64,000 bases of DNA from DASSUW01 sp963803335 (GTDB lineage Bacteria > Actinomycetota > Thermoleophilia > Solirubrobacterales > Solirubrobacteraceae): the NCBI GenBank assembly GCA_963803335.1, contig CAWDME010000019.1:62001-126000 (forward strand), read 5' to 3'. Both the position numbers and the translations under genes were made by a program. This document shows, one piece after another, positions 52,565-61,400 of the stretch. The notes beneath the pieces were generated by a model. That model did not search any database. It was given only the letters and a program-made list of their open reading frames with translations, and was not told the origin of the DNA. Positions within the stretch are counted from its first letter, which is position 1; every line of letters begins with the position of its first letter.

Positions 52565-53895
52565 CGCAGCCCTCCGCGGCGACCGGCGCCACGGCCGGCC
52601 GGCCGGCGCGCGCGGTCGGAGACGAGCAGCAGCAGCGCCACGAGCACGAAGTTGGCGAGGATCGAGGAGCCGCCGTAGGAGACGAACGGCAGCGTGACGC
52701 CGGTCAGCGGGATCACGCGCGTGACCCCGCCGACGATCACGAACACCTGCAGCGCGAAGACCGCGCTGAGGCCGGCGGCGAGCAGCTTCGAGAACGAGTC
52801 GGAGGCCAGCGTCGCCGTCCGCAGCCCGCGCTCGGTGAGCAGCATGTAGACGAGGATCAGCCCGCAGGCGCCGACGAGCCCGAGCTCGTTCGTGATGACC
52901 GCGTAGATCAGGTCGGTCGACGGCAGCGGTATGAGGTTCTCACCGCCGGGCCCCTTGAGCAGCGACGCGCCCAGCCCGGTGCCGAACAACCCCCCGTCGG
53001 CTTGCGCGAACAGTCCCTGGGCGATCTGGTACGAGCCGCCGACCGGCCGGTTGAGATAGGTCGGGTTGAACGGGTCCAGCCACGTCTCGACGCGGTCGTG
53101 GACGTGCGGCACGGTGGACGCCATGAACCACGCGCCGAGCCCGAACAACGCCAGCCCGATCGTCACGAACGATGCCCGGTTGGTGGCGACGTAAAGCAGC
53201 GCCAGGAAGCCGCCGAAGTACATCAGCGACGACCCGAGGTCGCGGATGAAGATGAGCATCAGCATCGCCGCGCCCCAGACCACGAGCAGCGGGCCGAAGT
53301 GCTTGAGCGGCGGGATCGTGATCCAGAGGAAGCGGCGCGAGCCCTGCACGAGCACCTGCCGCGTGTCGCGCAGGTACGCGGCGAGGAAGACGATGATCGC
53401 GATCTTGCCGAACTCGGCCGGCTGGAACGAGAGCGGCCCGAGCTTCACGCCCAGGTAGGCGCCGTTGACCTGCTCGCCGATCCCCGGCACGCGCGGCAGC
53501 AGCAGCAGCGCGAGGCCGACCGCGGCGATCGTGTAGCGGTATTGCTCGAGCACGCGCAGGTCGCGTAGCAGCAGGATCGTCAGCGCGAACAGCACCAGCC
53601 CGAACACGAACCACTGGGCCTGCTCGCGCGCGAGCTGGTCGTCGATCCGGTAGATGACCACGAGCCCGAAGCAGGCGAGCACAGCCACCAGCGGGAAGAT
53701 GTACGGGTCCGCGTACGGCAGCGTGAAGCGCAGGAAGACGTGCCCGGCGAAGCAGAGCCCGAGGAAGATCGCCCCGTACGTAAGCGAGACGTTCGAGAGA
53801 ACGTCGGACTCCTGAATGAAGATCGCCGCGAAGCCGGCGGTGAGCAGCAGCGATGCCGGCACGAGCGCCAGCAGCTCGCGGTTGCGCGCGTTCAC
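52561..53895 (-). CDS. rodA: SEDS peptidoglycan glycosyltransferase RodA/FtsW
   Basis: 444 residues, ten or so membrane helices. GPLSFQPAEFGKIAIIVFLA (20 residues) holds the PxEF-type motif, IRDLGSSLMYFGGFLALLYV and TGVTLPFVSYGGSSILANFV are conserved SEDS blocks. It polymerises lipid II. GTG 53895 overlaps the phosphatase stop (GTGA), which excludes the longer reading upstream. Confidence 0.97.
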   Translation of the reverse strand: MNARNRELLALVPASLLLTAGFAAIFIQESDVLSNVSLTYGAIFLGLCFAGHVFLRFTLPYADPYIFPLVAVLACFGLVVIYRIDDQLAREQAQWFVFGLVLFALTILLLRDLRVLEQYRYTIAAVGLALLLLPRVPGIGEQVNGAYLGVKLGPLSFQPAEFGKIAIIVFLAAYLRDTRQVLVQGSRRFLWITIPPLKHFGPLLVVWGAAMLMLIFIRDLGSSLMYFGGFLALLYVATNRASFVTIGLALFGLGAWFMASTVPHVHDRVETWLDPFNPTYLNRPVGGSYQIAQGLFAQADGGLFGTGLGASLLKGPGGENLIPLPSTDLIYAVITNELGLVGACGLILVYMLLTERGLRTATLASDSFSKLLAAGLSAVFALQVFVIVGGVTRVIPLTGVTLPFVSYGGSSILANFVLVALLLLVSDRARRPAGRGAGRRGGLR

Positions 53896-55136
53896 TCGAG
53901 GCGTCCCTGCTCGAGCTCGATCACGAGGTTCTTTGCGTCGTCGCGCGAGCGCAGCTTGTGGTCGGTGAACGTCGGCCGCCGCGCCGCGGGCACCTGCTCG
54001 ATACGGACGCCGGACGCGTAGTCGCGCTGGTAGAGGTCGAGCCCGAAGGGCAGCTCGTACGGCACGCCGCGGTAGATCGTCACGATCCCGCTGGCGTTGT
54101 CGACGCCGACGAAGTAGACCGCGCGCGTGGCGGTCCACAGCGCCGCACCAAAGATCAGCAGCACGATCACGACGGCGATCAGCGCGCCGGGGATGCGCCG
54201 GCGGCGGCGCGTGCGCCCGCCCGCCGGCAGCGGCCCGGTGCGCCGCGGCGGCTCCTCGATCGGCCGGGCTCTCGGCTTGACCGCGGAGAGGGCCATCGTG
54301 CCCGTCCGCCGGTACTCGGCCTCCTCCGCGTCGGTTCCCTGTGCGTCGCCCTGCGGCGGGGCTTCGCCCTCCCACGTCTCGTACTCGGTGGTCTCGCCCG
54401 CGTCGGGCGCGGCCTGCGCGCCGTCAACCTCCTCGAGGCGGAAGAGGATCACGGTGATGTTGTCGCGGCCGCCGGCGTCGTTGGCCGCGGCGATCAGGTC
54501 GCGCCCGGCCTGCTCCAGCGAGCCCGCGCCGCCGAGGATCTCCTTCACCCGCGGCTCCTGCACCATCGAGGTGAGGCCGTCGGAGTTGAGCATGAACACG
54601 TCGCCGGCGCGCGCCTGGTAGACGTGGACGTCGACCTCGACGTCGGGCTCGGAGCCGAGCGCACGGGTGATCACCGAGCGCTGCGGGTGCATCTCCGCCT
54701 GCTCCTCGGTGAGCTTGCCCCGCAGCACCAGCTCGCCCACCAGCGAGTGGTCCTGCGTGAGGCGCACGAGGTCGCCGTCGCGCAGTACGTAGGCGCGCGA
54801 GTCGCCGACGTGGGCGATCGTCACCTCCCGCTCACCGACGTACGCGGCCGTCACCGTGGTGCCCATCCCGGCCGTCCGCGCGTCGGTCCGCGACCGATCG
54901 TGGATCGCCCGGTTGGCGGCCTCGATGATCTGCACCAGGCCCTCGGATGGCTTGCCGCCCGGCATGCCGGTGTCGAACGAGTCGACCGCCATCTGCGACG
55001 CGACCTCGCCGGCCTGGGCACCGCCCATGCCGTCGGCCACCACGAACAGCGGCGCGCGCACGAAGAGGTTGTCCTCGTTGCCCTGGCGCTGGCGGCCGAG
55101 GTCGGACTCCTCCCAATGTTCAGAGATGCGTAGCAC
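53892..55136 (-). CDS. pstP: PP2C-type Ser/Thr phosphatase PstP
   Basis: 414 residues. DLGRQRQGNEDNLF, FVVADGMGGAQAGEVASQMA, GMGTTVTAAY and AHVGDSRAYVLRDG are the PP2C metal and catalytic motifs. ANDAGGRDNITVILFRL closes the catalytic domain near residue 235. A linker with Arg-rich stop-transfer, one membrane helix (IPGALIAVVIVLLIFGAALW) and a short outer domain follow. It removes phosphate from PknB and its targets. Confidence 0.96.
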   Translation of the reverse strand: MLRISEHWEESDLGRQRQGNEDNLFVRAPLFVVADGMGGAQAGEVASQMAVDSFDTGMPGGKPSEGLVQIIEAANRAIHDRSRTDARTAGMGTTVTAAYVGEREVTIAHVGDSRAYVLRDGDLVRLTQDHSLVGELVLRGKLTEEQAEMHPQRSVITRALGSEPDVEVDVHVYQARAGDVFMLNSDGLTSMVQEPRVKEILGGAGSLEQAGRDLIAAANDAGGRDNITVILFRLEEVDGAQAAPDAGETTEYETWEGEAPPQGDAQGTDAEEAEYRRTGTMALSAVKPRARPIEEPPRRTGPLPAGGRTRRRRRIPGALIAVVIVLLIFGAALWTATRAVYFVGVDNASGIVTIYRGVPYELPFGLDLYQRDYASGVRIEQVPAARRPTFTDHKLRSRDDAKNLVIELEQGRLE

Positions 55137-55621
55137 TAGCGCTCGAAAGTGAACTCAGAGTCCCCGATGCGGATGCTGTCACCAACGTGGAGCGGCTGCG
55201 GGCCCCGGAGCGGCTCCCCGTTGAGGTACGTCCCGTTGGTCGAGCCCAGATCCTCCAAGACGATGACGTCTCCCTGCGGGACCAGCCTGGCGTGCTGCGA
55301 GGAGGCGAAGGTGTCCTCGAGCCGGATGTCCGCCGTCTCGCCGCGTCCGAGCACAGCGCCGTCGGAGAGATCATAGGCCGAGCCGGCACGCAGGCCGGCC
55401 GCCGTCCCGACCCGGAGCTTCGGCGTGCCGGCCGGGCCGTCGCCGCCCAGCGCCGCGGTGGCGTGGTGCATACCGGTGGCGTCCTCATACGCCGGGACGG
55501 CCTCCTCGGCACCACCGCGGCGGAGGTCCTTGAGGGCCGAGCGGGCCATCCACAGCAGGAACAGGTACAGCACGATGAGAAAGCCGAACTTGAGCGCGAC
55601 GGCGACCGGGTCGAGGGCCAT
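55136..55621 (-). CDS. fhaB: FHA-domain protein FhaB (FipA)
   Basis: 161 residues. An N-terminal membrane helix (LKFGFLIVLYLFLLWMARSA) and a C-terminal FHA domain with VLGRGETADIRLEDTFASSQ (20 residues) and LEDLGSTNGTYLNGEPL, the phosphothreonine-binding loops. In mycobacteria FhaB links PknB signalling to division. The stop shares one base with the pstP GTG. Confidence 0.95.
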   Translation of the reverse strand: MALDPVAVALKFGFLIVLYLFLLWMARSALKDLRRGGAEEAVPAYEDATGMHHATAALGGDGPAGTPKLRVGTAAGLRAGSAYDLSDGAVLGRGETADIRLEDTFASSQHARLVPQGDVIVLEDLGSTNGTYLNGEPLRGPQPLHVGDSIRIGDSEFTFER

Positions 55622-55624
55622 GGG

Positions 55625-56380
55625 CTACTCCAGCTCGAACGTGACGCGGGCGGTGCCGAGCTCGATCACGTCACCGCGCTTGAGTGACTGCGGACCTTGG
55701 ATACGGCGTCCGTTGACCTTCACGCCGTTGGTGGAGCCGAGGTCGCGCACGGTCCACGACCCGCCCGACGGCCGCACCTCGGCATGGCGGCGCGAGACGT
55801 TGGGGTCGTCGACCACGACGTCGGCCTCGCGCGAGCGCCCGAGCACGGCGCCGCCGGAGCCGAGCAGCTCGGTGCGGCCGCCCACACGCAGCCGCGCGCT
55901 GGCGCGGCGGAGGTCCGGCTCGCGCAGCGGCTCGGCGAGCCGCTCGGACACCGTGTAGACCATCGTGTGCCCCTGGTCGCCCTGGCTGGGCGCCTCGGAC
56001 TCCTCATGCGGCGGGCGCACCAGCCGCGGCTGGATGCCGAACTCGCCCAGCCGCAGGTTGTCGTCGGTCTTGAAGTTGATCTTGGGCTGCGTCGGCAGCG
56101 AGATCCGCTCGCGGCGCGCGTGCTCGAGCAGATAGCCGGACAGCTCGCGCTTGAGGTCGTCCTCATAGTTGTCGAACTGCTTGCGGTCCTCGGGGGAGAG
56201 CCAGATCGTGTACTCGTTCGGCCCGTAGGTGCGCGACAGCGACTGCACGCGGTGCTTGTCCATCTCCTTGGTGAGCTTGCGCGCGATCTCCACGGGGCGC
56301 ACCTCGGACTTGAAGGCACGCGAGAACGTGCCCTCGACGAGGCCGGCAAGCTTCGATTCCAATGTCCGGAGGACGCTCAT
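55625..56380 (-). CDS. fhaA: DUF3662/FHA-domain protein FhaA
   Basis: 251 residues. The N-terminal DUF3662 domain begins VLRTLESKLAGLVEGTFSRA and has IARKLTKEMDKHRVQSLSRT (20 residues each). The C-terminal FHA domain has VLGRSREADVVVDDPNVSRR and VRDLGSTNGVKVNGRRI. It binds phosphorylated MviN/PknB targets. First gene of the fhaA-fhaB-pstP-rodA-pbpA-pknB-ddl operon, ATG at 56380. Confidence 0.96.
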   Translation of the reverse strand: MSVLRTLESKLAGLVEGTFSRAFKSEVRPVEIARKLTKEMDKHRVQSLSRTYGPNEYTIWLSPEDRKQFDNYEDDLKRELSGYLLEHARRERISLPTQPKINFKTDDNLRLGEFGIQPRLVRPPHEESEAPSQGDQGHTMVYTVSERLAEPLREPDLRRASARLRVGGRTELLGSGGAVLGRSREADVVVDDPNVSRRHAEVRPSGGSWTVRDLGSTNGVKVNGRRIQGPQSLKRGDVIELGTARVTFELE

Positions 56381-56407
56381 AGGCGGTTGGAGCGGATGGG
56401 TACCCGG

Positions 56408-58054
56408 TCATGCGCGGTCATGTTCGGCGTTCACAGTATTCCGCGCCTGCGCGGCCATGACCGCCACAACGCCCGCGACCGCGGCGCCTGCGGCGAGGCC
56501 GCGCGGCTCGGTGAGGCCGGCACCGTCGGCCACCGCGGCCGTCGCCACGGCCAGGGCGGCGGCCCAGACGGTGGCGCCGACGATGTCGACGATCAGCGGC
56601 CGTCCGGCCACCAGCCACGGCAGGACCAGGGCGGCGGCCGCCCAGACCGGGGCGAGCAGCAGTGCGCCCGACCGCAGGATCGCTTCGAGCACCGTGCGCG
56701 CGTCGCCGGGCGGCGTGCCCAGTGCGAGGTCGCGGGCCAGCAGCGGCTCGGCCAGCAGCAGCCACCACAGGCCGGCCGCGCCCAGCGCGGCGCGCGTCCA
56801 GGGGCCGCGCAGCTGGCCGGCGACGGCGGGATAGGCGCCGGAGAGGCCGACAAGGCCCAGCAGGGGCGCTGCCGCGGGCACGGACCAGCAGAGCGGACGC
56901 CACCACAGCAGCAGCGGGGGCACGGCGACCGCGGCGGCAATGACCGCCGCAGTATCCGGGAGGACGATGAGCGTCGCGGCGGCGGCCGCCAGCCAGCCCA
57001 GCCGCGGCAGCACGGCGACGACCACGGCCACACCGACCGCCGCCACGGCGGGCAGCTCGGCCGCGCTCCCTGTGCCCGACGACGAAGTCAAGTGGGTAAG
57101 CGCCGCCGCCGCCAGACCGCCGGCGGCCAGTCCCGCGGCCAGGCGCCCGAGGCGGGGCAGCCGCAGCGGCGCGGCCTCGAGCGGGAGCGGCGGCACCGTC
57201 CCGCCCTGGTCGTCGACGTCGGGCAGCGCGGCAGCGAGCGCGTCCGCGAGCTCGGCGAGCGTGCCGCGGTCCTCGGGATGCGGAGCGAGCGCCTGGTCGA
57301 GCGCCAGGCACAGCTCTGCGGGCAGGTCGCGGCGCTGCCGGCGCAGCGACGGCAGCGCGCTGCCGACCCGCCGCGCGGTCTCGGCCGGGCTGGGGCCGCG
57401 CACCGGGTTCGCGCCGGCCAGGGCCTCGTAGAGGACGATCGCCAGCGAGTACAGGTCGGCGCGCTCGTCAACGCGCCGGCCGGCGGCCTGCTCAGGTGCC
57501 ATGTACACGAGCGTGCCGACCACGTCACCGGTGCGGGTGAGCGGCTCGTCGCCCGCCAGGTGGGCGACGCCGAAGTCGAGCAGCTTGGCCGCGCTGCGGG
57601 CCGGCTCGAACGGGACGATCACGTTCTGCGGCTTGACGTCGCGGTGGATCACCCCGCGCTCGTGGGCATGGTCGAGCGCGTCCGCGAGCGCGACGCCGAC
57701 GCGCAGTACGTCGCGGTCGCTCAGCGCCCCCTCGCGCTCGAGCTGGGCCAGGGTGCGCCCGCGCACCAGCTCGGAGACCAGGTACCGCTCGCCGTTCTCC
57801 TCGCCGGCGTCGAAGACGGCGACGATCCCCGGATGGTCGAGCCGCGCCGCGGCGAGCGCCTCGCGCTGCGCGCGCTCGGGCATCGGCCCCGGCGCGGGGA
57901 CGACCTTGACGGCCACGGGCCGGTCGAGGCGTTCGTCGCGCGCCGCGAACACCGTGCCGAACCCGCCGGAGCCCAACCGCGCCCCGAGCCGGTATCGGCC
58001 CAGGACCAGTCCACCGCCGCCTACGGCGGTGTCGAGCTCCTCCGTGGCGTCCAT
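56408..58054 (-). CDS. Ser/Thr protein kinase fused to a multi-pass membrane domain
   Basis: 548 residues from ATG 58054. Kinase residues about 20-270: LGSGGFGTVFAAR, VAVKVV, HRDVKPQNVIV, LDFGVAHLAG and YMAPEQAAGRRVD are intact. Instead of one helix and a sensor, the C-terminal half is about 260 residues of Ala/Leu-rich hydrophobic segments (eight or so helices, e.g. AVAAVGVAVVVAVLPRLGWL) with almost no loops. It could sense a membrane signal. It precedes fhaA by 27 bp, in the same orientation, so it may lead that operon. Confidence 0.9.
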   Translation of the reverse strand: MDATEELDTAVGGGGLVLGRYRLGARLGSGGFGTVFAARDERLDRPVAVKVVPAPGPMPERAQREALAAARLDHPGIVAVFDAGEENGERYLVSELVRGRTLAQLEREGALSDRDVLRVGVALADALDHAHERGVIHRDVKPQNVIVPFEPARSAAKLLDFGVAHLAGDEPLTRTGDVVGTLVYMAPEQAAGRRVDERADLYSLAIVLYEALAGANPVRGPSPAETARRVGSALPSLRRQRRDLPAELCLALDQALAPHPEDRGTLAELADALAAALPDVDDQGGTVPPLPLEAAPLRLPRLGRLAAGLAAGGLAAAALTHLTSSSGTGSAAELPAVAAVGVAVVVAVLPRLGWLAAAAATLIVLPDTAAVIAAAVAVPPLLLWWRPLCWSVPAAAPLLGLVGLSGAYPAVAGQLRGPWTRAALGAAGLWWLLLAEPLLARDLALGTPPGDARTVLEAILRSGALLLAPVWAAAALVLPWLVAGRPLIVDIVGATVWAAALAVATAAVADGAGLTEPRGLAAGAAVAGVVAVMAAQARNTVNAEHDRA

Positions 58055-58113
58055 CCGGACGCCCTTCGACACCGGTGAGTACGACCCTCCCGCGCTGCCG
58101 CCGGGCCGATTGG

Positions 58114-58119
58114 TATTAC
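58114..58119 (+). promoter_or_regulatory. Candidate -10 element of the unknown gene at 58131
   Basis: TATTAC lies 11 bp before GTG 58131. With transcription beginning about 7 bp after it, the mRNA would start past the ATG at 58122, which is why the GTG is chosen as the start. Confidence 0.4.
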
Positions 58120-58130
58120 TGATGACTCCC

Positions 58131-59240
58131 GTGTCCTTCTTCGACGAGGACGACGAGCCCCGCAGGACCACTCCGCGACCGCGGCGTGCGCGTCCGGCTG
58201 GAGGCGGTGTCGCCACCGATTCGCAGACGTTGATGATCAGGCGCGCTGTGGCCGTCGGCTTTGGCCTGCTCCTGCTCGTCCTGCTCTTCATCGCCGTGAA
58301 GTCGTGCCGCAACAGCGCGCACGAAAACGCGCTGCGGGACTACAACCGCCAGATCTCCGCGATCGGCGACGACTCGGCGAAGCAGGTCGGCGCCCCGTTC
58401 TTCCAGCTGCTCACCGAGGGCGGCGCCCCGCAGGACCTGCAGACGAACATCTCCAGCTACCGCGTGCAGGCCGAGCAGCAGTACGACCAGGCCGCGCGGC
58501 TCGACGTCCCGGACGACATGAAGGGCGCCCAGCAGTCGGCGCTGATGGCGCTCGAGTGGCGGCGTGACGGCCTCGAGAAGATCGCCACGCAGATCACCAG
58601 CGCGCTCGGTGACCAGGGTGAGACGACCGACGCCGCGATCAAGAGCATCGCCGGGCAGATGCAGGTGTTCCTGGCCTCGGACGTCGCCTGGCAGACCCGC
58701 GTCGTGCCGTTCATCAAGAACGGCCTCGACAAGGGCGGGGTGGCCGGCCAGCGGATCGGCAGCTCGCAGTTCCTGCCCGACCTCGATTGGCTGCAGCCGC
58801 AGACGATCGCCACGGTGCTCGACCAGCAGCTCAGCAGCGGCGGCACCGGCAGCGGCCAGCCGACCGGCCCGGGCCTGCACGGTACGGGCATCGACTCGAC
58901 CACCTACGGCGACACGACGCTGCAGCCGGGTACCACCAACCGGCTCACGTTCCAGCCGAACCAGCCGTTCGTCGTCAAGTTCACCAACCAGGGCGAGAAC
59001 GACGAGTTCGACATCAAGGTCACGGTCCGCCTCTCGAGCGACAGCGGCAACCCGATCACGCTGTCGAAGACGGTCGCCAAGCTCGCGCCGCAGGAGCAGT
59101 CGACGGTGGAGCTGCCGCTCGACCGCACGCCGCCGATCGGCTCGGCGGTCACGGTCCGGACGACGGTCGCCAAGGTGCCGGGCGAGCAGAAGACCGACAA
59201 CAACAAGTCGGAATACCCGGCGCTCTTCGCGCGCGGCTGA
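58131..59240 (+). CDS. Membrane-anchored protein of unknown function
   Basis: 369 residues. A charged Arg/Pro-rich N-terminus (EPRRTTPRPRRARP) precedes one membrane helix near residue 45 (AVAVGFGLLLLVLLFIAV). The outer part has a helical first half (DDMKGAQQSALMALEWRRDG) and a beta-rich end that looks like an Ig/CARDB fold: PNQPFVVKFTNQGENDEFDI (20 residues) and LAPQEQSTVELPLDRTPP. No named family recognised. Divergent from the membrane kinase gene. ATG 58122 is an alternative start. Confidence 0.8.
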   Translation: MSFFDEDDEPRRTTPRPRRARPAGGGVATDSQTLMIRRAVAVGFGLLLLVLLFIAVKSCRNSAHENALRDYNRQISAIGDDSAKQVGAPFFQLLTEGGAPQDLQTNISSYRVQAEQQYDQAARLDVPDDMKGAQQSALMALEWRRDGLEKIATQITSALGDQGETTDAAIKSIAGQMQVFLASDVAWQTRVVPFIKNGLDKGGVAGQRIGSSQFLPDLDWLQPQTIATVLDQQLSSGGTGSGQPTGPGLHGTGIDSTTYGDTTLQPGTTNRLTFQPNQPFVVKFTNQGENDEFDIKVTVRLSSDSGNPITLSKTVAKLAPQEQSTVELPLDRTPPIGSAVTVRTTVAKVPGEQKTDNNKSEYPALFARG

Positions 59241-59250
59241 CGCACGCTCG

Positions 59251-59256
59251 TAGACT
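59251..59256 (+). promoter_or_regulatory. Candidate -10 element of the DUF4446 gene
   Basis: TAGACT, 9 bp before GTG 59266, with no ribosome-binding site. Leaderless mRNA likely; the downstream pheA would be cotranscribed. Confidence 0.45.
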
Positions 59257-59265
59257 TTTCGCGTC

Positions 59266-59796
59266 GTGAACGACCTGACGGATCCGGCCGGCATCGCCGC
59301 GCTGGCGGCGGGTGCCGTGGCGCTGCTGGCGCTCATCATCGTGCTCGTCCTGGCGGTCAAGCTGCGGCGGCTGCGCGCGGCGCAGCAGGTCGTGCTCGGC
59401 GGCGCGGGCGGTGACGATCTCGTCGCCCACGCGAGCGGCCTGCAGTCGGCGTTCGAAACGCTGCACGGCCGCGTCGAGGAGATCGCCGAGCGGCTCGACG
59501 ACCGGATGGAGACCGCCGAACGCAGGATCGACGGCGCGATCGCCTACCGCGCGCTGGTCCGCTACGACGCCTATGGGGAGATGTCCGGACACCAGTCGAC
59601 GTCGCTGGCGCTGCTGGACGCCGAGCGCAACGGGATCGTGCTCTCGTGCATCGCCCACCGCGACAACGCGCGGCTGTACTGCAAGGTCGTGCGCGACGGG
59701 CGCGGCGAGCACGAGCTGTCACCCGAGGAGGACGAGGCGATCCGCCTCGCGCTCGCCGGCGAGCCGACGGGGTCGCACACCGTCACGCTCGACTGA
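59266..59796 (+). CDS. DUF4446 family membrane protein
   Basis: 176 residues. An N-terminal membrane helix (AAGAVALLALIIVLVLAVKL), a coiled coil (ALQSAFETL..EEIAERLDDR region) and the conserved block YRALVRYDAYGEMSGHQSTS (20 residues) then ALLDAERNGIVLS identify DUF4446, found widely in Gram-positive genomes near replication genes. Function unknown. The stop shares one base with the pheA ATG (TGATG). Confidence 0.9.
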   Translation: MNDLTDPAGIAALAAGAVALLALIIVLVLAVKLRRLRAAQQVVLGGAGGDDLVAHASGLQSAFETLHGRVEEIAERLDDRMETAERRIDGAIAYRALVRYDAYGEMSGHQSTSLALLDAERNGIVLSCIAHRDNARLYCKVVRDGRGEHELSPEEDEAIRLALAGEPTGSHTVTLD

Positions 59797-60647
59797 TGCG
59801 CGTCGGCTACCTCGGCCCGGAGGGCACGGTCAGCCACGACGCGCTGCTGTCCGCCGACGCCGCCTGCGAGCCGGTGCCGCAGCCGACGCTGCACGCCGCG
59901 GTGCTCGCGGTCCACGACGGTGCGGTCGACCGCGCGCTGGTCCCGATCGAGAACGCGCTAGAGGGGTCGGTGAACCCGACGCTCGACGCGCTCGTGTTCG
60001 AGACCGAGGACGTGGCGATCGTCGGCGAGCTGCGCCACCCGGTGCACTTCTGCCTGATCGCCGGCGGCCCGCTGGCGCTCGACGAGGTCCACACCGTCGT
60101 CTCGATCCCGCAGGCGAGCGGGCAGTGCGCGCGCTTCCTGCGCGGAGCGCTGCCGCACGCTCGGGTCGTGACCGCGCCGTCCACCGCGGACGCCGTCCGC
60201 CAGGTGACGGACGGGCTCGAGGCCGCGGCGGCCCTCGGGACGCGCCGCGCCGCCGAGCGCTACGGCGGCACGATCCTGCGCGAGAACATCGAGGACCACC
60301 CGGACAACGAGACGCGCTTCGTCTGGCTCGCACCGGCAGGCGCGGGCGCCGCCGATCTCACCGCCGCCCCGCGCGAGCTCTCCGCCCGCTACAAGACCGC
60401 CCTCGTGTTCTGGGGCGCCGGCTCGGCCGGCCCCGGCTGGCTCGTCCGCTGCCTGGGCGAGTTCGCCGCGCGCGACGTGAACCTCACCCGGATCGAATCG
60501 CGCCCGCTGCGCCAGCGCCTCGGGGAGTACATGTTCTTCCTCGATCTCGACGGCGCCGTGACCGACGACGCGGTCGCCGACGCGGTCGCCGGATTGCGCG
60601 CCCACGCTGACGTCGTGCGTGTGCTCGGCTCGTTTCCAGCGGCCTGA
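59796..60647 (+). CDS. pheA: Prephenate dehydratase
   Basis: 283 residues, monofunctional. The PDT domain has VGYLGPEGTVSHDAL, VPIENALEGSVNPTLD and the catalytic TRF in NETRFVWLAP. The C-terminal ACT domain has LTRIESRPLRQRLGEYMFFL (20 residues), the phenylalanine-binding ESRP motif. It converts prephenate to phenylpyruvate and should be inhibited by phenylalanine. Confidence 0.96.
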   Translation: MRVGYLGPEGTVSHDALLSADAACEPVPQPTLHAAVLAVHDGAVDRALVPIENALEGSVNPTLDALVFETEDVAIVGELRHPVHFCLIAGGPLALDEVHTVVSIPQASGQCARFLRGALPHARVVTAPSTADAVRQVTDGLEAAAALGTRRAAERYGGTILRENIEDHPDNETRFVWLAPAGAGAADLTAAPRELSARYKTALVFWGAGSAGPGWLVRCLGEFAARDVNLTRIESRPLRQRLGEYMFFLDLDGAVTDDAVADAVAGLRAHADVVRVLGSFPAA

Positions 60648-60665
60648 ATCGCCCGGTCTTATGGC

Positions 60666-60671
60666 TACACT
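60666..60671 (+). promoter_or_regulatory. Candidate -10 element of the HNH gene
   Basis: TACACT, 12 bp before ATG 60684 and 18 bp after the pheA stop. Confidence 0.4.
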
Positions 60672-60683
60672 GGCGTCGAAGCG

Positions 60684-61289
60684 ATGAGCTCTGCGACTCC
60701 AGTACCACCACTGGGGTCCGTGTCGTCCGATGGTCACCAGCGGCACGGACCGAACTCCGACGGCACTGGCCGTTGGTCTGGTGGTCGTGTGCTGGTGCTC
60801 AACGCGACGTACGAGCCGATCAACGTCTGCACGGTTCGCCGCGCCACGGTGCTGCTCCTCAAGGAGAAGGCCGAGGTCATCGAGCTCGGGGCGACCGACC
60901 TGCACTGGGCGTCCGGATCGCTGCCCAAGCCGGTGGTCATCCGGCTCGTCACGTACGTCCGGGTCCCGCGTGACAGCCACAAGCGCAAGATCACGCGCCG
61001 CGCCGTGTTCGCGCGTGACGGCTGGCAGTGCATGTACTGCGGCGCCCGCACGTCGCTCACCGTCGACCACGTGATCCCGCGCTCGAAGGGCGGCGGCTCG
61101 GGCTGGGACAACATCGTGGCGTCGTGCGCTCCGTGCAATCGCCGCAAGGGCGACCGCCTGCCGCACCAGGTCAACATGCACCCGCGCATCAAGCCACGCA
61201 CCCCGGCCGCGCACATCTTCATCCAGCTCGCGTCGCCGACGATCCCGGCGACGTGGAAGCAGTACCTGCCGTTCCCTGAAGCGGCCTGA
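60684..61289 (+). CDS. HNH endonuclease domain protein
   Basis: 201 residues. GRVLVLNATYEPINVCTVRR (20 residues) is the family N-terminal strand. The HNH centre is CMYCGARTSLTVDHVIPRSK then CAPCNRRKGDRLP, with two CxxC zinc pairs and the DH of the active site. This type is common in actinobacteria and its role is unclear, perhaps DNA repair or maturation. Not linked to any restriction or phage gene here. The TGA stop is directly followed, in the same frame, by M48 peptidase coding sequence. Confidence 0.93.
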   Translation: MSSATPVPPLGSVSSDGHQRHGPNSDGTGRWSGGRVLVLNATYEPINVCTVRRATVLLLKEKAEVIELGATDLHWASGSLPKPVVIRLVTYVRVPRDSHKRKITRRAVFARDGWQCMYCGARTSLTVDHVIPRSKGGGSGWDNIVASCAPCNRRKGDRLPHQVNMHPRIKPRTPAAHIFIQLASPTIPATWKQYLPFPEAA

Positions 61290-61400
61290 CACCCGACGCC
61301 GGAGCTGCTCGCGCTGATCGAGGACGAGGCGCGCGGCTGCGGCGAGCCGCCGCCCGATGAGGTCTTCGCGACGTTCGAGGTCAATGCGGCCGTCACCGAG

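Noticed and set aside
61287..61289. TGA between HNH and M48 as a selenocysteine or readthrough codon
   Set aside because: The HNH protein already has a natural length and end, and no selenocysteine-type hairpin is evident.
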